Shown here: positions 16,787 through 24,746 of the stretch, piece after piece | Layout: each line of letters starts with the position of its first letter | How positions within the stretch are numbered: position 1 is the stretch's first letter | NCBI GenBank assembly: GCA_964387495.1 | Contig: CAYLXB010000004.1 | Span: 31,915-95,914, forward strand | Reading direction: 5' to 3' | From: DSXF01 sp964387495 | GTDB lineage: Bacteria > Chloroflexota > Anaerolineae > Anaerolineales > Villigracilaceae | Length of the DNA stretch: 64,000 nt | Translations under genes and position numbers: made by a program | Notes under the pieces: model-generated | What the model saw: only the letters and a program-made list of their open reading frames with translations | Told to the model about the DNA's origin: nothing | Databases searched by the model: none

Positions 16787-17325
16787 GCCAGTTTCTTTCT
16801 GCCTCTGGAAAGGGCAATATCCTCGTTATTACTGGTTGGCGTGGGGTTGGAAAAACATCTTATTGTCAGCAGGCTGCCGATAAATGCCAAAGGGCAGGAT
16901 TAAGAGTGGCCGGGTTGCTTTCCCCTGCCCGCTTTGACCAGCAGCAAAAGAATGGTATTTTTGCACTTGATTTGAAGAGTCGCAAGACCCAATTGGTCGC
17001 CAGTTCAATCCCTGGCGAAATTGATGGGATTTGCTTGGGAAACTGGATGTTTGATCCAAAAGCACTGGAATGGGGAAACCAGTGCCTGAGACGGGCAACT
17101 CCATCAGAAATATTGGTAGTCGACGAACTCGGCCCTTTGGAATTCGAGAGGCAAATTGGCTGGGCGGCAAGTTTTGATGTACTACGAGCCAAAGAATATC
17201 GACTGGCAATGGTGGTTATCCGCCCAGAGTGTATCGATGCTTTTTCCAAATTGGGTTTCGTGTTCCAAACGAGAGAAATAACCCGTGCCCAATTGCCGAG
17301 AGATTTCAGGTGCACCCGCTCATAA
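16777..17325 (+). CDS. THEP1/DUF2478-like P-loop NTPase
   Basis: A 182-aa nucleoside-triphosphatase-like protein. Walker A is TGWRGVGKTSYC (about 19-30) and Walker B ILVVDELGPLE (about 112-122). The block AGLRVAGLLSPARF matches the THEP1/DUF2478 families. DUF2478 members often lie near molybdenum genes, which fits. The gene overlaps the ATPase gene by 10 bp and is the last of the operon. The role is unknown; storage, insertion or regulation of the imported metal are possible. The C-terminal dozen residues run into a scrambled region, so the native end may have been altered. Confidence 0.75.
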   Translation: MDISQFLSASGKGNILVITGWRGVGKTSYCQQAADKCQRAGLRVAGLLSPARFDQQQKNGIFALDLKSRKTQLVASSIPGEIDGICLGNWMFDPKALEWGNQCLRRATPSEILVVDELGPLEFERQIGWAASFDVLRAKEYRLAMVVIRPECIDAFSKLGFVFQTREITRAQLPRDFRCTRS

Positions 17326-17433
17326 TGACGTTCGATTTGTTCCTGAATGTCGGCGGATGTACGGACTCCAGCAATATCTGTTCTGGTAATGATCGAGTCG
17401 CTCATTTATCACTGCTCAAAAGAGAAAATGTCC

Positions 17434-17461
17434 GTTATACTTTGGTCAGTCTTCATGCCAA
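17434..17461 (-). promoter_or_regulatory. Minus-strand promoter in the scar region
   Basis: TTGGCA and TATAAC separated by 16 bp on the minus strand. They point to a short reading frame starting at 17405 (MSDSIITRTDIAG...) that soon runs antisense into the NTPase gene. It may be the surviving head of a lost gene. Confidence 0.35.
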
Positions 17462-17492
17462 AGTAAGAAACAACCTGCAGGTCGGAAATTCT

Positions 17493-17655
17493 ATGTCACT
17501 CATATCTGCCCTCCGTACCTACTTCGGTTTCGACTCTTTTCGGGCGGGACAGGAAGATGCAACCCGATCCCTTCTCGATGGTAGCCACACCCTTGCCATC
17601 ATGCCCACCGGCGCGGGCAAATCGCTCATCTACCAGTTTGCCGCGCTTATGGTGG
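17493..17655 (+). pseudogene. RecQ helicase N-terminal remnant
   Basis: About 53 codons encode the start of a RecQ-type helicase: YFGFDSFRAGQEDA (Q-motif region) and the Walker A block AIMPTGAGKSLIYQFAAL. The RecQ match stops abruptly at about 17652 and the frame continues as unrelated sequence. The rest of the helicase (DEAH box, RQC, HRDC) is absent. The adjoining DNA encodes the tail of a SWIM-finger protein in another frame, so a deletion or rearrangement joined the two genes. Confidence 0.85.
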
Positions 17656-18223
17656 GGGCAGAGATGCATTGGCCGAGCAAGCCATTTTTACCGCGCAGTT
17701 GCTGGCAGGTGAAATGCCGCAAGACATCGAATTGGCCTTCGAAGCTGCGAGTGTCAGCCTGTTTCCATCCAGGCGCGCCGATTTACAAACTGATTGCTCC
17801 TGCCCAGATTACGCCAACCCGTGTAAGCATGTTGCAGCCACGCATTACATTTTGGGCGAACGCTTTGATGAAGATCCGTTTCTGATCTTCCGTTTACGAG
17901 GAAGAACCCAGGAACAGGTTATGGATGCACTTCGCCAGCGCCGGGCGGGGGGAGAGATAGAAATCGAAGAAGAGTTGGGAGAACCTGAGATTGTAATTCC
18001 ACTGGAAGAACAGATAGCCCAATTCTGGGAATTCGCTGCTCCGCTTCAAGGCTTCTCGGTTTCCATTCGCCCTCCTGGGGTTGAGATGCCCTTGCTTAAG
18101 CGGCTGGGCGAAGCGGGCTTTGTCTCCATACCGGGATTGGAGACTTTGCTGCGAGGGGCCTATCAATCCATCAGCCAAAAAGCAATCGAAGCAGCGTATC
18201 AGGACGACGATGTGAAAGCATGA
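17656..18223 (+). pseudogene. SWIM zinc-finger protein, C-terminal remnant
   Basis: About 184 residues with the SWIM motif CSCPDYANPCKHVAA (CxCx(n)CxH) followed by the family segment YILGERFDEDPFLIFRLRGRT. Full-length relatives have a long N-terminal part that is missing here; the frame opens at the recQ junction with only a TTG codon and no ribosome site. The remaining domain could fold, but expression is doubtful. Full-length SWIM proteins of this type are often next to SNF2 helicases; none is present. Confidence 0.8.
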
Positions 18224-18421
18224 TCGCACTCCAATCTTTACCGGCTGTGGTACCATCAATATCTGCCCTGCGCGGTACAAATCGGCTTTATGAGTAAAGG
18301 TTTCGTAGAAGAACGTAGGTGGCGAAAATTTGCCTATTTTTGTTGATTTTCATTAGAGCCTGATTTGTAATCAGGTCCACAACCAATTTCCCTGCTGGCA
18401 TCGAGCCGGGTGCTGCCGTTA

Positions 18422-19390
18422 TTATTTCGTTTGTCCGGCGCTGACCGAGGAAATAAATACATCCTCGAGAGTCGGTGCGATCCATTCCAACCCGATGATG
18501 GGAATTTCCGCCGCTTGCAGGGTCCGGCGAATGGCATCCCGGTACTCCTCCGAATCTGGAATCACGGCATGGATCTGTGCTCCATAAAGGGCAACTTCAT
18601 CCAATGGTATGGTATGGTTTTGCCGGGCGGCTTTCAACACGGACATCACACGCTCCGGCGCTGGCGAACTGATCTCCAGGACACGGCCGCGCATCTGGGT
18701 TTGTTTCAGGCAGGCAGGCGAATCCACGGCTACCAGGCGCCCCTGGCTGATAAACCCCACGCGCTGACATAATTCTGCTTCATCCATGTAGTGGGTGGTT
18801 ACCAGTATGGTGACACCCTGCTTGGCCATGTTGTAGATCAATTCCCAGAATTCCCTGCGGCTGATCGGGTCAACGCCGGCAGTTGGCTCGTCCAGGAAGA
18901 CGACCCGCGGCCGGTGGATGATGGCACAGCCGAGCGCCAGGCGCTGTTTCCAGCCGCCGGAAAGGCTTCCAGTGATCACGTTGGCGCGGCCTGATAAACC
19001 TGCCATGTGGAGGATTTCAGCCTGCCTTTGTTCAAGTTGAGCAGGTGTGAGGCCATAGACACGTCCATAGAAGCGAATGTTCTCGCCGGCGGTCAGTTCG
19101 TTATACAGCGTGAACTGTTGCGACATATATCCCACTTGCGTCTGCATCCTTTTGGCCTCTTTGGCAGGATTGTATTCAAGCACCGACATCTGGCCGGATG
19201 TCGGTTTGATCAACCCCAGCAGCATGCGAATGGTGGTAGTTTTGCCCGCGCCGTTTGGCCCCAGCCATCCGAATATTTCTCCCTCCTCGACGGAAAAGCT
19301 GACATGGTCCACTGCAACGAACTTGTCGAAATGTTTACTAAGTTCGTTGACCAGAATGGCAGGCTTCTTTATTGCCCTGCTTTCGTTCAT
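18422..19390 (-). CDS. ABC-2 exporter ATPase (YbhF C-half-like)
   Basis: A 322-aa ATPase of the drug/lipid exporter type. Walker A GPNGAGKTTT (about 43-52), signature LSGGWKQRLALGCAI (a W where Q is common), Walker B VVFLDEPTAGVD, H-loop VTTHYMDEAELC. The C-terminal 90 residues form the extra domain common in ABC-2 ATPases. It is the last of four genes transcribed leftward, overlapping the preceding ATPase by 4 bp. In Enterobacteria the two ATPases are one fused protein (YbhF) working with two permeases (YbhS, YbhR); here they are separate. Confidence 0.92.
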   Translation of the reverse strand: MNESRAIKKPAILVNELSKHFDKFVAVDHVSFSVEEGEIFGWLGPNGAGKTTTIRMLLGLIKPTSGQMSVLEYNPAKEAKRMQTQVGYMSQQFTLYNELTAGENIRFYGRVYGLTPAQLEQRQAEILHMAGLSGRANVITGSLSGGWKQRLALGCAIIHRPRVVFLDEPTAGVDPISRREFWELIYNMAKQGVTILVTTHYMDEAELCQRVGFISQGRLVAVDSPACLKQTQMRGRVLEISSPAPERVMSVLKAARQNHTIPLDEVALYGAQIHAVIPDSEEYRDAIRRTLQAAEIPIIGLEWIAPTLEDVFISSVSAGQTK

Positions 19391-20358
19391 CTCTTCTCCT
19401 GCGAGGCGGCATTGCTGTCCGTTTGCTGCCGGATCAGGCTGATAAAGGCTTCCTCCATGCGTACCTCGATCCTGCGAATTTCTTCATGCCGGATCCCGTG
19501 AGCGAAAAGTTCTGCTTCAATTTCGGGCTTCCTTCGGAGGGCATCGTCCACGAAGACATGCAGTTTATCCCCATAAGTTTGCAGCTCTTTAACACACTTC
19601 AGGGATGCAACCAGGTTCCGGGCCAGGACAAAATCATGGGGTGCGATCTCAAGCAGGTCACCGGTTATCTTCTTCTTTATACCTTCAGGTATATCGTCGG
19701 CAATCAGTTTCCCGGCGTGCATCAAGCCGACGCGGGTGCAGCGTTCAGCCTCGTCCATGTAGGGTGTGCAAACAAAAACAGTCAAACCCTTTTCCACGCG
19801 CAGGTTGCCGAGCAGATTCCAGAACTCTCTGCGGCTCACGGGGTCCACACCCAATGTCGGCTCGTCGAGCAAAACCACCTGGGGTTCGTGGATCAGACTG
19901 CAGGCCAGGGCCAGTTTCTTTTTCATTCCCCCTGACAGCTGCCCGGCCAGCCGACCTGTAAAATTGGTCAGCCCGGCAAAAGCCAGCAGTTCAGGGATTT
20001 TCTTTTTCTGTTGATTTGGCTCCACGCCTTGGATCTTTGCAAAGAAGCGAATATTCTCCAGGACTGTAAGATCGGCCAGCAGGACGAATTGTTGGGCAAT
20101 GTAGCCAATGCGTTCGCGGATCTCGTAGGTGTCGCGCATCGAATCCAGACCGAGAATTGAACTTTCTCCCTGGGTGCGTGTCATCAATCCAAGCACAACC
20201 CGGATGGTGGTGGTTTTGCCGGCACCGTCCGGGCCGATCAGTCCATAAGTTTCTCCTGGTCTGACTTGAAACGAAACATGGTCAAGCGCGGTGACTGAAC
20301 CCCGGGACGATTTGAACAGTTTAACCAGGTTTCTAGCCGATATGGCAGGCTCGCTCAT
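19387..20358 (-). CDS. ABC-2 exporter ATPase (YbhF N-half-like)
   Basis: A 323-aa ATPase with Walker A GPDGAGKTTT, signature LSGGMKKKLALACSL, Walker B VVLLDEPTLGVDP and H-loop VCTPYMDEAERC, in which the usual switch His position reads Pro (CTPY rather than TTHY). That change suggests this subunit is the degenerate half of an asymmetric ATPase pair, as seen in YbhF-type exporters. It follows the permeases by 7 bp and is coupled to the second ATPase by a 4-bp overlap. Likely substrates are drugs, metals or cell-envelope components; the sequence does not decide. Confidence 0.92.
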   Translation of the reverse strand: MSEPAISARNLVKLFKSSRGSVTALDHVSFQVRPGETYGLIGPDGAGKTTTIRVVLGLMTRTQGESSILGLDSMRDTYEIRERIGYIAQQFVLLADLTVLENIRFFAKIQGVEPNQQKKKIPELLAFAGLTNFTGRLAGQLSGGMKKKLALACSLIHEPQVVLLDEPTLGVDPVSRREFWNLLGNLRVEKGLTVFVCTPYMDEAERCTRVGLMHAGKLIADDIPEGIKKKITGDLLEIAPHDFVLARNLVASLKCVKELQTYGDKLHVFVDDALRRKPEIEAELFAHGIRHEEIRRIEVRMEEAFISLIRQQTDSNAASQEKR

Positions 20359-20365
20359 CGGGGAC

Positions 20366-21520
20366 CTAATCCAATCGTTTCTTGAAACTCAGGGCCGCAA
20401 TAATCATTGCAATCAGGCTGTAAATTACGAGTGCAACGATATCTGACCAGAGAACCGTTATGCCAACCCCTTTCATAATTACGCCGCGTGAGATGCGGAT
20501 GAAATAAGTCAGCGGCAGCATGCTCCCAATCAGTTGTGGAACGAAAGGCATGATAGTGCGCGGATAGACGATCCCGGTCAGCAGCATGCTGAACAACATC
20601 ACCACAGTACTGGCCTGCTGGGCCTGCCGCTGGTTTCTGGAAACCGTGGAAATGAGAAATCCCAGCCCCAGCGTGGAGGTGATGAAGAACAGGGTTAACA
20701 GCAGATATAAACTAAGGCTTCCCTTGAAAGGTACCCCAAACCAGAAGACGCCCAGGGCCAGGATGATCCCGATGATTAGCAAACATAATCCAACCAGGGG
20801 CACCAACTTTCCGACCAGCAGCTCCAGCGGGCGGGTGGGCGTAGCCAGGATTTGTTCGATGGTGCCCATTTCCCTTTCCCGGACAACGGCCAGGGCGGCT
20901 TGTGAAACGGCCGCGGTTTGCAGGATCATCCCCAGGATGGCAGGCAGGACGAACCACAGGTCTAGAAAATCTGGATTGTACAGAACGCTGAACGAAGCCT
21001 GGATCGGCAGGGGCGTGGCCGGCGCGATGAGAATCGTTTTTCCACCTCGCCGTTCGTTTTTTTGTGCTGCAATCTGCAGGGCATAATTTTGGGAAACAAG
21101 GCTGGCCGCACTGTATCCAGATTGAACGCTGTATGAATCAGACCCATCCAGCAGAATCAAAACACTGGCATTCCCGTTCTCGAGCTGGCTTGAGAAGTCT
21201 GGTGGAATCACGATACCCGCTTTTACCTTGCCGCTATCAATGGCCTGTTTCACTTGCGCCTCGTCTTGGGCAGACAGGCTGAAGTCGAAATATTGTGAAT
21301 TCACAAATGACCGGATGAATTCCCGGCTTTTTTCGTCTTGGCTTTGGTCTGCAATGGCTGTCGGTATGTGATAGACGGTCAGGGAAACTGCATAGGCGAA
21401 CAGGAATAATTCAACCAGGGGCAGTCCAATGAGATACAACAGCGTTCGCTGGTCCCGTAATAGTTGGAATGTTTCCTTCTGAATGAGAGCAGATATTCGC
21501 ATCCGGCTTTTGGAAATCAT
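20366..21520 (-). CDS. ABC-2 permease (YbhR/YhhJ-like)
   Basis: A 384-aa exporter permease: one N-terminal membrane helix (LIGLPLVELFLFAYAVSL), a large extracytoplasmic domain (about 45-190) and five C-terminal helices. The coupling-helix signature EREMGTIEQILATPTRPLELLVGKLVP (about 224-250) is typical of the family. It is a paralogue of the next upstream gene and the two probably form a heterodimer. The spacing is 6 bp upstream and 7 bp downstream, so it is one operon. Confidence 0.92.
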   Translation of the reverse strand: MISKSRMRISALIQKETFQLLRDQRTLLYLIGLPLVELFLFAYAVSLTVYHIPTAIADQSQDEKSREFIRSFVNSQYFDFSLSAQDEAQVKQAIDSGKVKAGIVIPPDFSSQLENGNASVLILLDGSDSYSVQSGYSAASLVSQNYALQIAAQKNERRGGKTILIAPATPLPIQASFSVLYNPDFLDLWFVLPAILGMILQTAAVSQAALAVVREREMGTIEQILATPTRPLELLVGKLVPLVGLCLLIIGIILALGVFWFGVPFKGSLSLYLLLTLFFITSTLGLGFLISTVSRNQRQAQQASTVVMLFSMLLTGIVYPRTIMPFVPQLIGSMLPLTYFIRISRGVIMKGVGITVLWSDIVALVIYSLIAMIIAALSFKKRLD

Positions 21521-21526
21521 GCGACC

Positions 21527-22660
21527 TCAATCCAGTGTTTGCCTGAAGAGCCGGGCAGCAAAGAACAGAATCAAGATGTCGTATACGATCAGGACGATGA
21601 CTTGGTCTGTCAGGAGCGGAAGACCTATCCCTTTTATGACCACGCCGCGCGAGATTGGAATGAACGCGGTCAGCGGGAAGATATAACTGATCCACTGCAG
21701 GATTTTTGGCATGGAATAATGAGGAAAAACAAAACCGCTGATAAGCAGCCCCAGGAACATGGACATCATGGCCAATTGTTGGGCTTGTCGCTGGTTTTGA
21801 GAAATTGAGGATATCAATAAACCCAACCCCAGGCCTGAGATAACAAACAGGATAACCAAACTGAGATATAACAGAAAACTTCCCCGAAATGGAACCCCAA
21901 AACCTGCTGTCCCAACCGCAATGATCGTTATCAGGTTAATGATTGCAATCATCAGGTTGGGCAGTGTCTTTCCCAGCATAAGTTCGGCTGGCCGAATGGG
22001 CGTGACCAAAACCTGTTCGATCGTTCCGACCTCCCGTTCGCGTACCACAGCCAGAGCAGTCAGCAGGATGGTCTGTGTTTGCAGGAGCATGGCGATCATG
22101 CCCGGGATCATGAACCACAGGTCCTCCAGGTCCGGGTTATACAGGATGCGAATGTGCGCGTTCAGTGGCGTAAATGTTGCGCCAGACGAACCCAGCCCCG
22201 AGCGATCCAGATTGTTTGATACCAGTTGGACCGCGTACTGGTGCGCAATAAGATTGGCCGCGTTGTAGGCTGATTGCGTTGTAAAGGGATCAGAACCGTC
22301 TACAATGAATAAAACCCTGGCCTCACGCCCGGCCGACTTTTGAGCAAAATTACGAGGAATGACAATTCCAATCTTTGCTTCCCCCCGATCGATTGCTTCG
22401 ACGACTTGCTTTTGATTGGATACGGTTGAAATAACGTCAAAGTAGTTCGATTGCACCAGCGCTTCAATGTATTCCCTGCTATCTGGTTTCATGCTCAGGT
22501 CTGCTACGACCATTGGAATATGTTTGACATCCATGTGGATGGCGTACGCAAACAGGACAAGCTGGATGATCGGCATAAATAGAATCATGAATAACGTTCC
22601 GCGGTCGCGGAATGTCATGATCAGTTCTTTTTGTGTGATTGCCCAAATTCTGCCAAGCAT
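21527..22660 (-). CDS. ABC-2 permease (YbhS-like)
   Basis: A 377-aa permease with the same layout as its neighbour: N-terminal helix (LFMILFMPIIQLVLFAYAI), extracytoplasmic domain, and five helices after EREVGTIEQVLVTPIRPAELMLGK. It is the first gene of the four-gene exporter operon. The promoter must lie in the 318 bp up to the divergent cold shock gene; no regulator gene is attached to this operon. Confidence 0.92.
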   Translation of the reverse strand: MLGRIWAITQKELIMTFRDRGTLFMILFMPIIQLVLFAYAIHMDVKHIPMVVADLSMKPDSREYIEALVQSNYFDVISTVSNQKQVVEAIDRGEAKIGIVIPRNFAQKSAGREARVLFIVDGSDPFTTQSAYNAANLIAHQYAVQLVSNNLDRSGLGSSGATFTPLNAHIRILYNPDLEDLWFMIPGMIAMLLQTQTILLTALAVVREREVGTIEQVLVTPIRPAELMLGKTLPNLMIAIINLITIIAVGTAGFGVPFRGSFLLYLSLVILFVISGLGLGLLISSISQNQRQAQQLAMMSMFLGLLISGFVFPHYSMPKILQWISYIFPLTAFIPISRGVVIKGIGLPLLTDQVIVLIVYDILILFFAARLFRQTLD

Positions 22661-22978
22661 AAGATGATGTCATACTGCAAACGTTCTCCGCGCTTCGGGG
22701 AACGCCAGAGGTTGCGTGTATTATCGTGACTTGACCTGGAGCGATTATACCTACATTCCACTCCCGTTTGTCCGGGAGTGGTGCGAAAGGAGACTGGTGA
22801 TGGTTACCAGGCTTCTTTTTAGGTCCCCAAATATGACACTTGACACGCCGCGCTTTCATTGGACACTTGACAGTCTAACTCATGCATGATAACCTCGTGC
22901 CAGTACCCGGTTCGCCTCACTGTGTAAGTGATCTCCCGAGGTGACGGGTCAATTTTTTTCTTGTAGGAGTAAGGTAAG
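22661..22978. other. Divergent intergenic region, exporter / cold shock gene
   Basis: Non-coding. It holds a perfect 9-bp hairpin CCACTCCCG/CGGGAGTGG (22758-22781), two direct copies of GACACTTGACA (22835-22845 and 22862-22872, 27 bp apart), and a small GC hairpin followed by a T run (CCCG...CGGG at about 22936-22947) in the cold-shock leader. The TTGACA inside each direct repeat could serve as a -35 for the rightward gene, but no convincing -10 is spaced correctly. Confidence 0.45.
22835..22872 (+). repeat. Tandem GACACTTGACA repeats upstream of cold shock gene
   Basis: Two identical 11-bp copies with a 27-bp period, about 110 bp before the cold shock start codon. They could be binding sites for a regulator or alternative -35 elements. 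Confidence 0.5.
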
Positions 22979-23194
22979 ATGGCAGCAGAGCGTTTTGTTG
23001 GGACCGTTAAATGGTTCAACGCCACCAAGGGCTATGGCTTCATCGGCCGTGAAAATGGGGACGATGTATTCGTTCACTTCTCCGCCCTTCAAATGGATGG
23101 TTATCGCAAACTTGAGGCCGAACAGAAAGTGGAATTTTCCATTGAAGAAGGCCCCAAAGGCTTGCAGGCCGCCAACGTGGTAGTTATTTCGTAA
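22979..23194 (+). CDS. Cold shock protein (CspA family)
   Basis: A 71-aa single CSD protein, an RNA chaperone binding single-stranded RNA. RNP-1 reads KGYGFIGRENG and RNP-2 VFVHFSAL. The sequence starts MAAERFVGTVKWFNATKGYG. GTAGGAGTAAGG lies before the ATG. It is a single-gene unit ended by a strong terminator at 23226-23256. Confidence 0.95.
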   Translation: MAAERFVGTVKWFNATKGYGFIGRENGDDVFVHFSALQMDGYRKLEAEQKVEFSIEEGPKGLQAANVVVIS

Positions 23195-23225
23195 GACTTT
23201 ACCCCGGTTGAAAGTTTTGCGAATG

Positions 23226-23256
23226 GCAGGGTTGCGGAGACGCAGCCCTGCTTTTT
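23226..23256 (+). terminator. Rho-independent terminator of cold shock gene
   Basis: GCAGGG-T-TGCG / CGCA-G-CCCTGC stem (ten pairs around one mismatch), GAGA loop, then TTTTT. Confidence 0.9.
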
Positions 23257-23260
23257 AAGC

Positions 23261-23289
23261 ACAGGCCGTCCACAAAGTGGGCGGCCTGT
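23261..23289. terminator. Second hairpin between convergent genes
   Basis: ACAGGCCGTCCAC / GTGGGCGGCCTGT, a 13-bp stem with one G-U pair and an AAA loop, with no T run on either side. It may back up termination between the convergent cold shock and MFS genes. Confidence 0.55.
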
Positions 23290-23311
23290 CTCCTAAGGAG
23301 GATGGGGTTCA

Positions 23312-24625
23312 TCAATCTACTGTTGAAGCATTGACTTCTGCCTTTGGATAAGCCGCATCCAGTGAGGCTCCCTGGCGGCCTTTTTCCACGTCCATTATCA
23401 CCGGCATGAAGAAGCCTGCCACACCCATGGCCAGCGAGAAGATCCCTGCCAGGATATACCAGATTTGGATACCCAGATAGTCTGAAATGGGTCCGGCGAT
23501 CAGCAGTCCGATCGGCATCATTGCACTGGCCAGGCTACTAATAAGGCTTATCACGCGGCCCTGCATGTCTGGCCGGACACTCGCCTGCAGGATGGCGTGG
23601 AGCGGGCCGTTGGCAAAGGGCAATGCCACACCCACGATGGACATGCCGGCCAATGCCATGGGGTAGAGACTGGCCGGAGCGAGGCCAACGGCAATAGTAC
23701 CCGCGCCCAAGACAACGATGCCGGATAAGGATGTGGCCATGCGTCTCTTAAAACCTCCCCAGATGCTCAACAGCACCCCGCCGGTAATCATGCCGACGCC
23801 CCAGGCCGAATCCATGAAGCCAAGTTCCAACGCTCCTTTGCCAAAGTGTTTGGTGATTAGCAGGGGAGCCAGTGCGCTGGTGGGGCTGAGCATGAAATTA
23901 ATCCCAACGGCAATGCCGATGATGGCCATCAGGCCCGGCCAGCTCTTGACGTACACAAGGCCGGCGCGCAGGTCTTGCCAGTAGGAAAGTTTTTCTTCTT
24001 CTGGCTGTGCTTGGATCTTTTCTGGCTCCGGGATGGTAATGAACAGGAGGGGCAGGATGGCAACCAGCGCGGTGCCGATATCGATCAACAGCACACTTTG
24101 TGTCGGCATGATGCTGATCAGCAGGGCGCCGACCGGCGGTGCGATAATCCCAACTAATCCCTCCAGTGCCTGGCGCAAGCCCGCAATCCGCGACAGGTGT
24201 TCATCTGGCACCATCAGTGAGGTGGACGCAGACATGGCTGGCCAGTGAAAGGCTCCGCCAAGCGACCGGATGAACATGATTACATAGACGTGCCAGATTT
24301 GAACCCGGCCGGTGGCAAAAAGCAGCATCAGCCCGAACGTGGCCAAGGCAATCACACTATCGGCCAGGATCATTATGAGGCGCCGGTTCAGGCGGTCCAC
24401 CAGGGTTCCGATGAACGGACCCAGTACCACCTGTGGCAGTAGGGCTGCCAGGGAGGCGGTTGCCAGGATGGTGGCCGAGCCTGTTTTCTGGGTCAGGTAC
24501 CAGACCAGCGCAAATTGCACCAGCGCGGAACCAAACAGGGAAAGCGACTGTCCGCTGAAAATTGCAAGAAACTTTCCCAGCCAGTTGGCTTTAAATTCTT
24601 GGGAGGTGATCGGAGAATTTGACAT
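23312..24625 (-). CDS. MFS efflux transporter (MefA/TetV-like)
   Basis: A 437-aa major facilitator with about twelve membrane segments. The loop 2-3 motif A reads GTLVDRLNRRLIMI (about 74-87). The overall pattern fits the drug:H+ antiporter 3 subfamily (macrolide/tetracycline efflux). Residues 410-437 form a polar cytoplasmic tail. It is transcribed alone from a consensus promoter in a very AT-rich stretch holding a perfect palindrome, so it is probably inducible. The exported compound is unknown. Confidence 0.88.
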   Translation of the reverse strand: MSNSPITSQEFKANWLGKFLAIFSGQSLSLFGSALVQFALVWYLTQKTGSATILATASLAALLPQVVLGPFIGTLVDRLNRRLIMILADSVIALATFGLMLLFATGRVQIWHVYVIMFIRSLGGAFHWPAMSASTSLMVPDEHLSRIAGLRQALEGLVGIIAPPVGALLISIMPTQSVLLIDIGTALVAILPLLFITIPEPEKIQAQPEEEKLSYWQDLRAGLVYVKSWPGLMAIIGIAVGINFMLSPTSALAPLLITKHFGKGALELGFMDSAWGVGMITGGVLLSIWGGFKRRMATSLSGIVVLGAGTIAVGLAPASLYPMALAGMSIVGVALPFANGPLHAILQASVRPDMQGRVISLISSLASAMMPIGLLIAGPISDYLGIQIWYILAGIFSLAMGVAGFFMPVIMDVEKGRQGASLDAAYPKAEVNASTVD

Positions 24626-24655
24626 ACGCGCCTTGAAATAGTTGATATAGGATTG

Positions 24656-24698
24656 TAATATTTAAACATAATTATACATAATATTTAAATATTGTCAA
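24656..24698 (-). promoter_or_regulatory. Consensus promoter and palindromic operator of the MFS gene
   Basis: On the minus strand TTGACA (24693-24698), 16 bp, TATAAT (24671-24676). The spacer contains the perfect 14-bp palindrome AATATTTAAATATT (24680-24693), and its 11-bp half TAATATTTAAA recurs directly at 24656-24666, 23 bp away. A repressor bound there would cover the whole promoter. Confidence 0.75.
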
Positions 24699-24746
24699 TA
24701 TATATTTATATTATTTATTTCCGATTGAATATTATTTAGGTGGGTT

